64,000 bases of DNA from Prado023 sp964418695 (GCA_964418695.1 CAYQMN010000010.1:1-64000), one strand, 5' to 3'; positions 16,259-24,983 are shown, numbered from the stretch's first letter. Translations and numbers: made by a program. Notes: generated from the sequence alone by a model not told the origin.

Positions 16259-18442
16259 TCAGGCGGCTACGCGCAGGACCATCGCGCTGAACGGCGCCAT
16301 CGACAGGGCGTACCCGGCCGGCAGGACCCGCGCCTGCTCGCCGGCCACCCCGGTGGCGGTGTCCACCACGACCAGGTAGCCCTGACCGAACGGCCCGTCG
16401 GGCAGCCGGAACGTGCCGGTCTGCGGCTGGCCGTTGAGGACCACCAGGAACGCGTCGTCGATCATCGGCTCGCCGGTGGCCCCGCGGGTGCGCAGGTCGC
16501 CGGACAGGTACATCCCGAGCAGCCGGTTCTCTGGCACATGCCAGTCGTCGCTGCCGAACTCCAGGCCGTCGGCGCGCAGCCACGCGATGTCCTTGGGGCG
16601 GGCCGGGTCCGACGAGGTTCCCTCGAAGAAGTACTTGCGCGAGAACACCGGCCGTGCGCGGCGCAGCCCGATGACCGACCTCGTGAAGTCCAGCAGGTCG
16701 CGCTGCCACTCGGCCAGTTCCCAGTCGACCCACGAGGTCTCGTTGTCCTGGCAGTAGGCGTTGTTCGAGCCGTGCTGGGTGCGGCCCAGCTCGTCGCCCA
16801 TCGTGAGCATCGGCACCCCGGTGCTCAGCAGCAGCGTGGTCAGCAGGTTGCGGATCTGGCGCTGCCGCAGGGCGTTGATCTGCGGGTCGTCGGTCTCGCC
16901 CTCGACCCCGTGGTTCCAGGAGCGGTTGTTGTCGGTGCCGTCCCGGTTGCCCTCGCGGTTGGCCTGGTTGTGCTTGGTGTTGTAGCTGACCAGGTCGCGC
17001 GCCGTGAACCCGTCGTGCGCGGTGACGAAGTTGATCGACGCGAACGGTCGGCGCCCCTCGGAGGCGTACAGGTCGGCCGAGCCGGTGACCCGCCAGCCCA
17101 GCTCGGTGAGCGCCCCGTAGCCGCGCCAGAAGTCGCGCATGCAGTCGCGGTACTTGTCGTTCCACTCGGTCCACAGCGGCGGGAACTCGCCCACCTGGTA
17201 GCCGCCGGCGCCCACGTCCCACGGCTCGGCGATCAGCTTGACCTGGCGCAGCACCGGGTCCTGCTGGATGGTCGACATGAACGAGCCGAGCATGTCCACG
17301 TCGTGGAACGAGCGAGCCAGCGCGCTGGCCAGGTCGAACCGGAAGCCGTCGACGTGCATCTCGGTGACCCAGTACCGCAGCGAGTCCATGATGAGCCGCA
17401 GGACGTGCGGCTGGGAGGCGTCCGGAGTGTTTCCGCAGCCGGTGTAGTCCGCGTACTGCCGGCCGTTGGCCAGCCGGTAGTAGCCGCGGTTGTCGATCCC
17501 GCGGAACGACAGCGTCGGTCCGCGCTCGTTGCCTTCGGCGGTGTGGTTGTAGACCACGTCGAGGATCACTTCCAGGCCGGCGTCGTGCAGGGCGCGGACC
17601 ATGTCCTTGAACTCGCGGACCTGCTCGCCGCGGCTGCCCGAGGAGCTGTAGGCGGCGTGCGGGGCGAAGAAGCCCAGCGTGTTGTAGCCCCAGTAGTTGA
17701 CCAGGCCGTTGGCCAGCAGATGGTCCTCGCTGGTGAAGTGGTGGATCGGCAGCAGCTCGATCGCGGTCACGCCCAGCCGGGTCAGGTGCTCGATCGCGGC
17801 CGGATGCGCCAGCCCCGCGTAGGTGCCGCGCAGGTGCTCCGGGATCCCGGGATGGCGCTGCGTGAATCCCTTCACATGCGCCTCATAGATGATCGTCTCG
17901 GTCCACGGCGTGCGCAGGGGCGTGTCGCCCTGCCAGTCGTAGGGCTCGTCGGAGACGACCACGCAGCGCGGGACGTGCGGTGCGGAGTCCTCCGGGTTCA
18001 GCGCCGTGTCGTCGCCACCCAGGTGCCCGCGGGTGGCCGGATGGGCGTGGTACTCGCCCTCGATGGCCCGCGCGTAGGGATCCATGAGCAGCTTGGAGTA
18101 GTTCCAGCGCGCGCCGCGCCACGGATCCCACGGACCCTCGACCCGGAAGCCGTAGCGCTGCCCGGCCCGCATCCCCGGCACGTACCCGTGGAAGACGTGG
18201 AAGGTGCTCTCCTTGAGCGCGACCCGCCGCTCGTGACCCTCCTCGTCGAACAGGCACAGGTCCACCGACTCTGCGCCTTCGGCCCACAGCGCCACGTTCG
18301 CCCCGCCGGCGTCCAGCGTGACGCCCAGCGGACCCCAGGTCCCCGGCCAGGCGTCGGGCAGGCGGTCGGGCGTCAGCGCGACAGTGCGCACCGATGCGGG
18401 GCCGTCGCCGGGATGGGCATGACCGCGGACCGAGGAGTGCAC
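16259..18442 (-). CDS. glgX: Glycogen debranching enzyme
   Basis: 727 aa from the chosen start. GlgX hydrolyses the alpha-1,6 branches left after phosphorylase trims glycogen. It has an N-terminal CBM48-like region (GTWGPLGVTLDAGGANVALWAEGAESVDLCLFD), a GH13 barrel with YEAHVKGFT, DVVYNHTAEGNERGP, the nucleophile in FRFDLAS, the acid/base in LIAEPWD, and FVTAHDGFT, then a C-terminal beta domain. The start is GTG at 18442: TACCCT ends 6 nt before it, giving a leaderless message, and the protein then begins ~34 residues before family similarity. GTG at 18391 is an alternative (710 aa). It is convergent with the importer operon and functionally linked to glgE-glgB. Confidence 0.93.
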   Translation of the reverse strand: MHSSVRGHAHPGDGPASVRTVALTPDRLPDAWPGTWGPLGVTLDAGGANVALWAEGAESVDLCLFDEEGHERRVALKESTFHVFHGYVPGMRAGQRYGFRVEGPWDPWRGARWNYSKLLMDPYARAIEGEYHAHPATRGHLGGDDTALNPEDSAPHVPRCVVVSDEPYDWQGDTPLRTPWTETIIYEAHVKGFTQRHPGIPEHLRGTYAGLAHPAAIEHLTRLGVTAIELLPIHHFTSEDHLLANGLVNYWGYNTLGFFAPHAAYSSSGSRGEQVREFKDMVRALHDAGLEVILDVVYNHTAEGNERGPTLSFRGIDNRGYYRLANGRQYADYTGCGNTPDASQPHVLRLIMDSLRYWVTEMHVDGFRFDLASALARSFHDVDMLGSFMSTIQQDPVLRQVKLIAEPWDVGAGGYQVGEFPPLWTEWNDKYRDCMRDFWRGYGALTELGWRVTGSADLYASEGRRPFASINFVTAHDGFTARDLVSYNTKHNQANREGNRDGTDNNRSWNHGVEGETDDPQINALRQRQIRNLLTTLLLSTGVPMLTMGDELGRTQHGSNNAYCQDNETSWVDWELAEWQRDLLDFTRSVIGLRRARPVFSRKYFFEGTSSDPARPKDIAWLRADGLEFGSDDWHVPENRLLGMYLSGDLRTRGATGEPMIDDAFLVVLNGQPQTGTFRLPDGPFGQGYLVVVDTATGVAGEQARVLPAGYALSMAPFSAMVLRVAA

Positions 18443-18448
18443 GCGCAC

Positions 18449-18454
18449 AGGGTA
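18449..18454 (-). promoter_or_regulatory. -10 hexamer TACCCT of glgX, leaderless
   Basis: On the minus strand TACCCT is followed by GTGCGC and the GTG at 18442. No Shine-Dalgarno is visible before any of the candidate starts, so this spacing is the best evidence for the start site. Confidence 0.5.
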
Positions 18455-18490
18455 GTCACGGTCCAGCGTTGAACCCTCAACGTCGCGCCG

Positions 18491-18610
18491 GTGCTCCGTT
18501 CTCGTGCAGATGCTCCGTTCTCTGACAGATGCTCCGCCCCGGGCGGGAGCATCTGTCAGGAAGTGGAGCATCTGTCAGGAAGTGGAGCATCTGTCAGGAA
18601 GTGGAGCGGC
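18491..18610. repeat. Two-armed 19-bp repeat array around a palindrome
   Basis: A symmetrical array between divergent glgX and the enoyl-CoA hydratase. On the right, GAGCATCTGTCAGGAAGTG repeats exactly at 18547, 18566 and 18585, with a partial unit at 18604. On the left, inverted units with GCTCC lie at 18493, 18512 and 18531, also 19 bp apart. The centre (18522-18559) is a hairpin with a 14-bp stem (CTGACAGATGCTCC) and a 10-nt loop. Exact two-turn spacing suggests protein binding on one DNA face, but no known motif is recognised. Confidence 0.9.
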
Positions 18611-18758
18611 TGCTTGGGGCGCTCGGGGGGTGGGTTCGAGCGGTCGCTACGCTCGCCGGCGGCGATGTCCCACGGGGCGCCCCGGACGCACCGGGCGCCG
18701 CCGCACCCGGCTGTGCGGCCGTGCGGCGAGGGCAGATCACGAAACGAGGGAGGCGGCC

Positions 18759-19556
18759 GTGACGGCTGAGGTGGTCCTGGACGGGGAGTGCATCCAGGTC
18801 GAGCGGACCGGGGGAGTGGCCACGCTGCGGCTGGCCCGGCCGCCGGTCAACGCGCTGAACCTGGCGATGCAGCGGGAGATCCTGGCCGCGTGCCGGCTGC
18901 TGGCCGGGTCCGACGTGCGGGCGGTGGTCATCTACGGCGGCGAGCGGACCTTCGCGGCCGGCGCGGACATCAAGGAGATGGCCGCCATGACCTACGGGGA
19001 CATGGCGCAGGCCTCCTCGCTCCTGCAGGAGTCGTTCAACGCGGTCGCCGCGCTGCCGATGCCGGTGATCGCCGCGGTCACCGGCTACGCGCTGGGCGGC
19101 GGGTGCGAGCTGGCTCTGGCCGCGGATCTGCGGATCGCCGGCGAGAAGGCGAAGCTCGGCCAGCCCGAGGTGCTGCTCGGCGTGATCCCGGGGCTGGGTG
19201 GCTCGCAGCGCCTGGCCCGGCTCATCGGGCCCTCGCGAGCCAAGGACCTGATCTTCACCGGCCGCTTCGTCGACTCCGCCGAGGCGCTCTCGCTGGGCAT
19301 GGTCGACCGGGTGGTGCCCGACTCCGAGGTGCTCGCGACCGCGCAGGCGCTTGCCGAGCAGCTGGCTGCGGGGGCGCCGCTGGCCTTGGCCGCGGCCAAG
19401 CGCGCGATCAACCTGGGCCTCGAGGTGGACATCGCCACCGGCTGCCAGATCGAGCGTCTGGAGTTCGCCGGCCTGTTCGCCAGCGAGGACCGCAGCATCG
19501 GCATGGAGAGCTTCCTGGCCGAGGGTCCCGGCAAGGCCCAGTTCACCGGTCGCTGA
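18759..19556 (+). CDS. Enoyl-CoA hydratase/isomerase family protein
   Basis: 265 aa crotonase-fold enzyme. Both catalytic glutamates of the hydratase type are present, 20 residues apart as in rat mitochondrial crotonase: Glu117 in LGGGCE and Glu137 in GQPE. The oxyanion-hole segment FAAGADIKEM and the following LGVIPGLGGSQRL fit 2-enoyl-CoA hydratases of fatty-acid or branched-chain degradation. The GTG at 18759 has GAGGGAGG just upstream. No other beta-oxidation gene is adjacent, so the pathway cannot be assigned. The acyl-CoA mutase gene at 1.2-2.8 kb is the nearest related enzyme. Confidence 0.92.
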   Translation: MTAEVVLDGECIQVERTGGVATLRLARPPVNALNLAMQREILAACRLLAGSDVRAVVIYGGERTFAAGADIKEMAAMTYGDMAQASSLLQESFNAVAALPMPVIAAVTGYALGGGCELALAADLRIAGEKAKLGQPEVLLGVIPGLGGSQRLARLIGPSRAKDLIFTGRFVDSAEALSLGMVDRVVPDSEVLATAQALAEQLAAGAPLALAAAKRAINLGLEVDIATGCQIERLEFAGLFASEDRSIGMESFLAEGPGKAQFTGR

Positions 19557-19626
19557 GTTCGGCATCTCAGGCTCGGCTGACGTAGCCGCGGCGCCGATCG
19601 ACAGTGGGCGTGGAGGGTTCACTGCC

Positions 19627-19662
19627 GCCCGCCCGCCCGCCCGCCCGCCCGCCCGCCCGCCC
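19627..19662. repeat. Tetranucleotide microsatellite (GCCC)9
   Basis: Nine perfect GCCC units occur in the 243-bp gap between the enoyl-CoA hydratase and the phosphatidyltransferase. The sequence after it, CGTGCCCGGCCCGTGG, recurs ~60 bp downstream (about 19722-19737), so the area is also a local duplication. Such a tract is prone to slippage, though it lies outside the coding sequence. Confidence 0.9.
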
Positions 19663-19799
19663 GTGCCCGGCCCGTGGCCGTTGTGCAGCTTGAAGGAGAA
19701 GTCGCCCACGCGCCCGCCCGCGCGTGCCCGGCCCGTGGAGGCCTGCCGGCGGGGGCCGCGAGTAGGCTGTCGGCGCCCCCGAGTGAGCGAGGCCGATCA

Positions 19800-20402
19800 A
19801 TGCAGGTGCAGGCGACGCAGGTGCAGACCGACCGGGTCCTCACCCTGCCGAACGCCCTGTCCCTGCTGCGGCTGCTGTCCATCCCGCTGTTCCTGTGGCT
19901 GGCGCTGGTCGAGGAGGAGGACGGCTGGGCGGCGCTGACCCTGGCACTGGCCGGGATCACCGACTTCCTCGACGGGATGCTGGCCCGGCGGTGGAACCAG
20001 ATCTCCCGGGTCGGCCAGCTGCTGGACCCCATCGCCGACCGGCTCTCGACGCTGGCGGTCATGCTGGTGTTCCTCGTGCGCGGCGCGGTCCCGTGGTGGT
20101 TCGTGGTGCTGCTGCTGGGCCGCGACGTGACTCTGGCGCTGCGGATGGCCACCCTCAAGCGGCACGGGATCACGGGGCTGCCGGTCAACTTCGTGGGCAA
20201 GGCGGCCACCGCCAACCTGATGCTGTCCTTCCCGCTGCTCATGTGGGGCGTCGACGCGGACAGCGGCCTGGCGCTCGTGGCCCACGTGGTCGGCTGGGCG
20301 CTGGCCCTGTGGGGCGCGGGTCTCTACGTCTACAGCGGCCTGCTGTACCTGCGGCAGGCCCGCTCGGTCCTGCTGGCGCTGCCGGCCCCGGCGACCGGGT
20401 AG
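19800..20402 (+). CDS. CDP-alcohol phosphatidyltransferase (PgsA2-like)
   Basis: 200 aa membrane enzyme. The full CDP-alcohol phosphotransferase signature is present: Asp55-x2-Asp58-Gly59-x2-Ala62-Arg63-x8-Gly72-x3-Asp76-x3-Asp80 (DFLDGMLARR...GQLLDPIAD). About six hydrophobic segments are visible. By position it corresponds to M. tuberculosis Rv1822 (pgsA2), annotated as phosphatidylglycerophosphate or cardiolipin synthase; the acceptor alcohol is not settled by sequence. The ATG at 19800 is preceded by a TAGGCT hexamer about 35 nt upstream. The nucleotidyltransferase follows after 5 nt. Confidence 0.88.
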   Translation: MQVQATQVQTDRVLTLPNALSLLRLLSIPLFLWLALVEEEDGWAALTLALAGITDFLDGMLARRWNQISRVGQLLDPIADRLSTLAVMLVFLVRGAVPWWFVVLLLGRDVTLALRMATLKRHGITGLPVNFVGKAATANLMLSFPLLMWGVDADSGLALVAHVVGWALALWGAGLYVYSGLLYLRQARSVLLALPAPATG

Positions 20403-20407
20403 CCGCC

Positions 20408-22903
20408 GTGCGCGCCGTGCTGATGGCCGGTGGCGCCGGGACGCGCCTGCGACCGCTGACCACCAACGTCCCCAAGCCGCTGCTGCCCGTCGCGGGCGAG
20501 CCGATCATGGGCCACATCCTGCGGCTGCTGGCCCGGCACGGGATCACCGAGGCGGTCGTCACGGTCCAGTACCTGGCCGGTGCGATCCGGTCCTACTTCG
20601 GCGACGGCAGCGAGTACGGGGTGCGCCTGTCGTTCGCAACCGAGTCAGTGCCCCTGGGCACCGCCGGCAGCGTCAAGAACGCCGAGAAGGGCCTGGCCGG
20701 GGAGCCGTTCCTCGTGGTCTCCGGCGACGCGCTGACCGACCTGGACCTGACCGAGATGATCGCGTTCCACCGCGAGCGGGGCGCGACCGTCACCGTGGCC
20801 CTGGCGCGCAAGCCCAACGTGGTCGAGTTCGGCAACGTCATCACCGGCCCCGACGGGCGGGTGGAGCGGCTGATCGAGAAGCCGTCGTGGGGTCAGGTCG
20901 TCTCCGACGACGTGAACACCGGCATCTACCTGATCGAGCCGCACGTCCTGGACCGCATCCCCGCAGGCGCGGTCATGGACTGGGCCCGGGACGTGCTGCC
21001 CGAGCTGCTGGCCGACGGGGAGCCGGTGTTCGGCTATCGCACCGATGCCTACTGGGAGGACATCGGCACCATCGACAGCTACCTGGCCGTGCAGAGCGAC
21101 GCGCTGCGCGGAGAGGTCGAGGTGGAGGTCGCCGGGTTCGAGATGGCGCCCAACGTCTGGCTGGGGGAGGGGGCGATCGTCGACCCGAGCGCGACCCTGG
21201 TCTCGCCGGTGTTCATCGGGGCCAACACCAGCGTGGAAGGCGACTGTGTGATCGGCCCGGTGGCCGTGCTGGCCAGCAACGTGCTGGTCTCCAGCGGATC
21301 GCGGGTCAGCCGCTCGGTCCTGGACGCCAGCGTCTTCGTGGGCATGGGCTGCGAGGTCAACGGGGCGCTCATCGGGCGCTCCAGCGAGCTGCGCGGCCGG
21401 GTCCACGTCGACCCGGGTGCGGTGATCGGCGACCAGTGCGTGCTGGAGGAGGAGGTCGTGGTCTCCTCCGGGGTGCACGTGTACCCGGCCAAGACCATCG
21501 AGGCCGGCGCGGTCGTCAACGACAACGTCGTGTGGGAGGCGCAGGCGCACCGGTCGCTGTTCGGCAGGCGTGGAGTCAGCGGGGTCATCAACCTCGACAT
21601 CACCGCCGAGATGGTGGTGCGGCTGGGGGCCGCGTACGCGACCCTGCTGCCCAAGGGCTCGATCGTGACGGTGGCCCGCGACCACTCCCGGGCGGCCCGG
21701 GCGATGAACCGGGCGCTGGCCGGCTCGATGACCGCGGCCGGCCTGCGGGTCCGCGACCTGCGGATCATGCCGCTGCCGGTGGCCCGCTCGGACACCGCCC
21801 GCTCGGCCGCCGGCGGGGTCTACCTGCACACCACGCTCGGCGTCCCGGACAACCTGGACCTGCTCATCATGGACGGGTCCGGATCGGACCTGCCGGTCGC
21901 CGACCAGCGGCGCCTGGAGCGCATCCTGGCCCGCCGGGACTTCCGCCGCGCCTTCCCCGGCGACATCGGCGACATCCACACCCCACACCGGGTGGTCGAC
22001 GAGTACGCGACCGCTCTGGCCCGCAGCATCGATCTGTCCGGGGTCCGCGAAGCCGGGCTCAAGGTGGTCATCGACACCGGTCTGGGCTCCGCGGCGCTGG
22101 TCCTGCCCCGTGTGCTCTCCGAGCTGGGGATCAGCGTGCTCACCGTGAACAACCGCCTGGACGAGGATGTCCCCACCTCGACCGAGGACACGTACCGCGC
22201 CGCGATGAGCCAGCTCGGCGCGCTCGTCTCGACGTCCCGCTCGGACCTCGGCGTGCGCTTCGACCCCTCCGGCGAGCGGCTCTCGCTGGTCGACGAGACC
22301 GGCCGGCCGTTCGACCATGACCGCGCTCTGCTGGTGATGCTCGACCTGGTGGCCGCCGAGCGCCGCGGGGGGGTGGTCGCCCTGCCCGCCCAGTTCACCC
22401 GGCTGGCCGAGGGTGTGGCCCACTACCACGGCGTCTCGGTCTCGTGGGCGGGCAGTGACCCGCGCTCGCTGACCCAGGCGGCGCTGGCGCCGGGCCTGAT
22501 CTTCGCCGGGGACGGCCTCGGCGGGTTCATCGTTCCCGAGGTCGCCTCCACCGTGGACGGGATCGCCGCGTTCGTCCGACTGGTCGGCCTGGTGGCCCGC
22601 ACCAAGCTCACCCTGTCCGCGATCGGTGCCCGGATCCCGCAGGCGCACACCGCGCGGGCGGCCGTGCCAACCCCCTGGGCCAAGCGCGGCGCGGTCATGC
22701 GCGACCTGGTCGAGGCGGCCGGCAGCCGGCTGGCCGATCCGGAGGGGGGAGTGCGAATCCGCGAGGACGACGGCAGCTGGGTGCTGGCCGTCCCCGACCA
22801 GACGCAGGCGCTGATCCGGCTGTGGGCCGAGGGCCCGACCGACGAGCGCGCGGCCGAGCTGATCGCCCACTGGTCGGCGCGCATCGAGGCGGCGGCCGCG
22901 TGA
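20408..22903 (+). CDS. Sugar-1-phosphate nucleotidyltransferase fused to a degenerate phosphomannomutase domain
   Basis: 831 aa. Domain 1 (1-~235) is a nucleotidyltransferase: LMAGGAGTRLRPLT and NVPKPLLPV, likely mannose-1-phosphate guanylyltransferase or a related NDP-sugar synthase. Domain 2 (~245-375) is a left-handed beta-helix of hexapeptide repeats. Domain 3 (~380-831) has the phosphohexomutase fold (VTVARDHSRAARAMNRAL), but the phosphoserine loop TASHNP is replaced by LHTTLGVPDN (~473-482) and the metal loop DGDGDR by DPSGER (619-624). Mutase activity is therefore unlikely, and this part may be regulatory or structural. Long proteins of this layout are known in actinobacteria. The start is GTG at 20408. 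Confidence 0.85.
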   Translation: MRAVLMAGGAGTRLRPLTTNVPKPLLPVAGEPIMGHILRLLARHGITEAVVTVQYLAGAIRSYFGDGSEYGVRLSFATESVPLGTAGSVKNAEKGLAGEPFLVVSGDALTDLDLTEMIAFHRERGATVTVALARKPNVVEFGNVITGPDGRVERLIEKPSWGQVVSDDVNTGIYLIEPHVLDRIPAGAVMDWARDVLPELLADGEPVFGYRTDAYWEDIGTIDSYLAVQSDALRGEVEVEVAGFEMAPNVWLGEGAIVDPSATLVSPVFIGANTSVEGDCVIGPVAVLASNVLVSSGSRVSRSVLDASVFVGMGCEVNGALIGRSSELRGRVHVDPGAVIGDQCVLEEEVVVSSGVHVYPAKTIEAGAVVNDNVVWEAQAHRSLFGRRGVSGVINLDITAEMVVRLGAAYATLLPKGSIVTVARDHSRAARAMNRALAGSMTAAGLRVRDLRIMPLPVARSDTARSAAGGVYLHTTLGVPDNLDLLIMDGSGSDLPVADQRRLERILARRDFRRAFPGDIGDIHTPHRVVDEYATALARSIDLSGVREAGLKVVIDTGLGSAALVLPRVLSELGISVLTVNNRLDEDVPTSTEDTYRAAMSQLGALVSTSRSDLGVRFDPSGERLSLVDETGRPFDHDRALLVMLDLVAAERRGGVVALPAQFTRLAEGVAHYHGVSVSWAGSDPRSLTQAALAPGLIFAGDGLGGFIVPEVASTVDGIAAFVRLVGLVARTKLTLSAIGARIPQAHTARAAVPTPWAKRGAVMRDLVEAAGSRLADPEGGVRIREDDGSWVLAVPDQTQALIRLWAEGPTDERAAELIAHWSARIEAAAA

Positions 22904-22913
22904 CCGGCGCCCC

Positions 22914-23813
22914 ATGAGCAGGCGCACCTCCTTGCGCACGGACCCCCAGCAGCCCGCCGAGGACCTGTGGGCCGCCCGCCGCCGGTCCAACCTCATCGAG
23001 GAGCTGGCGGCCATCTCGGTGGCCAGCGACTACGCCACCGCCCCGGACGACGCCCGCCCCGCGACCCGCCGGCAGCGCGTCGTCGTGGCGATGCTGGCGC
23101 TGGGCCTGGCCGGATTCGTGCTGGCGATCGGGGTCTCGACCCGCCTGCACAGCGCACCCCAGGTCGCCGACCAGAAGGTCGAGCTGCGCGAGCGGATCGC
23201 CGCGCAGGAGGAGCGCCGCGAGGAGCTGACGCCGCAGCTGCTCGCGCTGCGGGCCGAGGTGGAGCAGGCCCGCAACGACGAGCTGGCCCGCACCCTGGGC
23301 GGTGCACAGCTGGCCCGCGACGTGCGCGAGCTGGAGCTGGTGACCGGCTACCTGGCGGTCACCGGCCCGGGAGTGGTCGTGCGCCTGAGCGACGCCCCGC
23401 CCTCCGACGACGGCGCCGACTCCGACGACGGTCTGGACAAGGTGCTGGACTCCGACGTGCAGGACGCCGTCAACGGGCTGTGGCGGGCCGGCGCCGAGGC
23501 GATCGCGGTCAACGGCCAGCGGCTGAGCGCCCGCTCCGCGATCCGCTCGGCGGCCGGCGCCATCCTGGTCAACTACCGGCCGCTGATCCCGCCCTACCTG
23601 GTGGAGGCGATCGGGCCGCCGAGCATGCGCGACGAGTTCGACGCCGGGCCGGACGCCGAGGAGTTGCGGTCCGTCGCGAAGCGGTTCGGCATAGGGTTCG
23701 ACACCGAGGCGGCCACCGAGCTGGCCCTCCCGGCGGCCACCACCGCGCTGCCGGAGCTGGCCGAGCCGGTGTCGCCCGCGACGCCGGCCGCGGGGGAGGG
23801 AGACGACCGATGA
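22914..23813 (+). CDS. DUF881 membrane-anchored protein 1
   Basis: 299 aa. A ~55-residue cytosolic N-terminus, one transmembrane segment (VVVAMLALGLAGFVLAIGV), a coiled-coil stretch (ADQKVELRERIAAQEERREELTPQLLALRAEVEQARND) and then the DUF881 domain outside the membrane (VTGPGVVVRLSD, AINGLWRAGAEAIAVNGQRLS). Function unknown. DUF881 genes flank sbp in many actinobacteria (Rv1823-Rv1825), suggesting a membrane complex. The coiled coil next to the membrane resembles the layout of divisome scaffold proteins, but that is only a resemblance. Its end overlaps sbp by 4 nt. Confidence 0.88.
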   Translation: MSRRTSLRTDPQQPAEDLWAARRRSNLIEELAAISVASDYATAPDDARPATRRQRVVVAMLALGLAGFVLAIGVSTRLHSAPQVADQKVELRERIAAQEERREELTPQLLALRAEVEQARNDELARTLGGAQLARDVRELELVTGYLAVTGPGVVVRLSDAPPSDDGADSDDGLDKVLDSDVQDAVNGLWRAGAEAIAVNGQRLSARSAIRSAAGAILVNYRPLIPPYLVEAIGPPSMRDEFDAGPDAEELRSVAKRFGIGFDTEAATELALPAATTALPELAEPVSPATPAAGEGDDR

Positions 23814-24142
23814 TCGCTCTGGCGGGACTGCTGGTCGGCATCGTCGCCGGCCTCATCCTGGAGCCGACCGTCCCCGTGTGGTTCCAGCCCTATCTTCCGG
23901 TCGCGATCATCGCCGCGCTCGACGCGGTCGTGGGTGCGTCGCGGGCGGTCCTCGAGGGGCTGTTCCGCGAGCGCGTGTTCGTGATCTCGTTCCTGAGCAA
24001 CGTGCTGGTCGCCGCGCTGATCGTGTGGATCGGCGACCTGCTGGGGGTGGGCAGCCAGATGTCCACCGGCGTCATCGTGGTGCTCACCATGCGCATCTTC
24101 TCCAATGCCGCCGCCATCCGCCGGCGCCTGCTGAAGGCCTGA
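23810..24142 (+). CDS. sbp: Small basic protein, DUF1290 family
   Basis: 110 aa, almost entirely membrane-embedded, with three hydrophobic segments (MIALAGLLVGIVAGLIL, LPVAIIAALDAVVGAS, FLSNVLVAALIVWIGDLLG) and a basic end RRRLLKA. It matches the small basic protein Sbp, whose gene is coupled to DUF881 genes or to ftsZ-region genes in Gram-positive bacteria. Role unknown. The ATG at 23810 overlaps the upstream stop codon (ATGA), and the next DUF881 gene starts 2 nt after its stop, so the three are one translational unit. Confidence 0.9.
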   Translation: MIALAGLLVGIVAGLILEPTVPVWFQPYLPVAIIAALDAVVGASRAVLEGLFRERVFVISFLSNVLVAALIVWIGDLLGVGSQMSTGVIVVLTMRIFSNAAAIRRRLLKA

Positions 24143-24143
24143 C

Positions 24144-24983
24144 ATGGACGCCGAGAACGGCTCGCAGGTGCCCCTGTCCGCCGCCGAGGCGGACTCCCCG
24201 CCGGTGCCCGCCGCCGAGGCCCCGGCAGCGGCCCCGTCCCCTGCCGGGGCCGCCACCGGCGAGGACCGGGTGCCCGCCTACCGGGACAGTTCCCTGTGGC
24301 GGTGGCGCGGGCCGGTCAGCCTGGCCGGCGGGGTCCTGTTCGCGGTGCTCGGCTGGCTGCTGGTCGCCGGCGCCCTGGCCTACCAGGGCGACGACGCGCT
24401 GGCGGCCGCGCGCCCGGCGGATCTGGTGACGATCCTGGACAGCCTGGAGTCCGACAACGACCGGCTGGAGCAGGAGGCGCGCGGCCTGCAGTCCGAGCTG
24501 GACGCCCTGCGCTCGGGCAGCTCCGCCGAGGCGCTCAAGGTCGCCCGGGCGCGCGAGCAGTCCCTGCAGGTGCTGGCCGGCACCACCCCGGTGACCGGCC
24601 CCGGGGTCCGCATCGTGATCCGCGACCCCGACGGCGGGGTCTCGGCCGGGGACATCCTGGGGGCAGTGCAGGAGCTGCGGGACGCCGGTGCGGAGAGCAT
24701 CGAGGTGGCCCAGCGGCGGGTCGTGGTCAACACCTGGTTCGCCGATCCGGCCGACGGCCAGGCCGGCATCCTGGTCTCCGGCGACCTGCGCGGCTCGCCC
24801 TACACGATCCTGGCCATCGGTGACCCGCAGACGCTGGCCACGGCCATGGAGATCCCCGGCGGGGTCGCCGAGTCCGCGCGCACAGACGGCGCCGAGATCA
24901 GCATCGAGCGCCGCGACTCGATCAAGATCGAGTCCACGGTTCCGCTGGAGCGTCCTCGCTACGCTGAGCCCGCCGATCGCTGA
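24144..24983 (+). CDS. DUF881 membrane-anchored protein 2
   Basis: 279 aa. It is a paralogue of the protein two genes upstream and has the same order: an Ala/Pro-rich cytosolic N-terminus (~50 residues), one transmembrane helix (LAGGVLFAVLGWLLVAGALAY), a coiled coil (LESDNDRLEQEARGLQSELDALRS) and the DUF881 domain (TGPGVRIVIRD, ELRDAGAESIEVAQRRVVVN, YTILAIGDPQTLATAM). Corresponds to Rv1825 by position. The two DUF881 proteins flanking Sbp probably form a heteromeric complex, which is an inference from conserved linkage. Confidence 0.88.
   Translation: MDAENGSQVPLSAAEADSPPVPAAEAPAAAPSPAGAATGEDRVPAYRDSSLWRWRGPVSLAGGVLFAVLGWLLVAGALAYQGDDALAAARPADLVTILDSLESDNDRLEQEARGLQSELDALRSGSSAEALKVARAREQSLQVLAGTTPVTGPGVRIVIRDPDGGVSAGDILGAVQELRDAGAESIEVAQRRVVVNTWFADPADGQAGILVSGDLRGSPYTILAIGDPQTLATAMEIPGGVAESARTDGAEISIERRDSIKIESTVPLERPRYAEPADR

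Noticed and set aside
18491..18610. CRISPR array
   Set aside because: Units are contiguous 19-bp repeats without unique spacers, in two orientations, and there are no cas genes.
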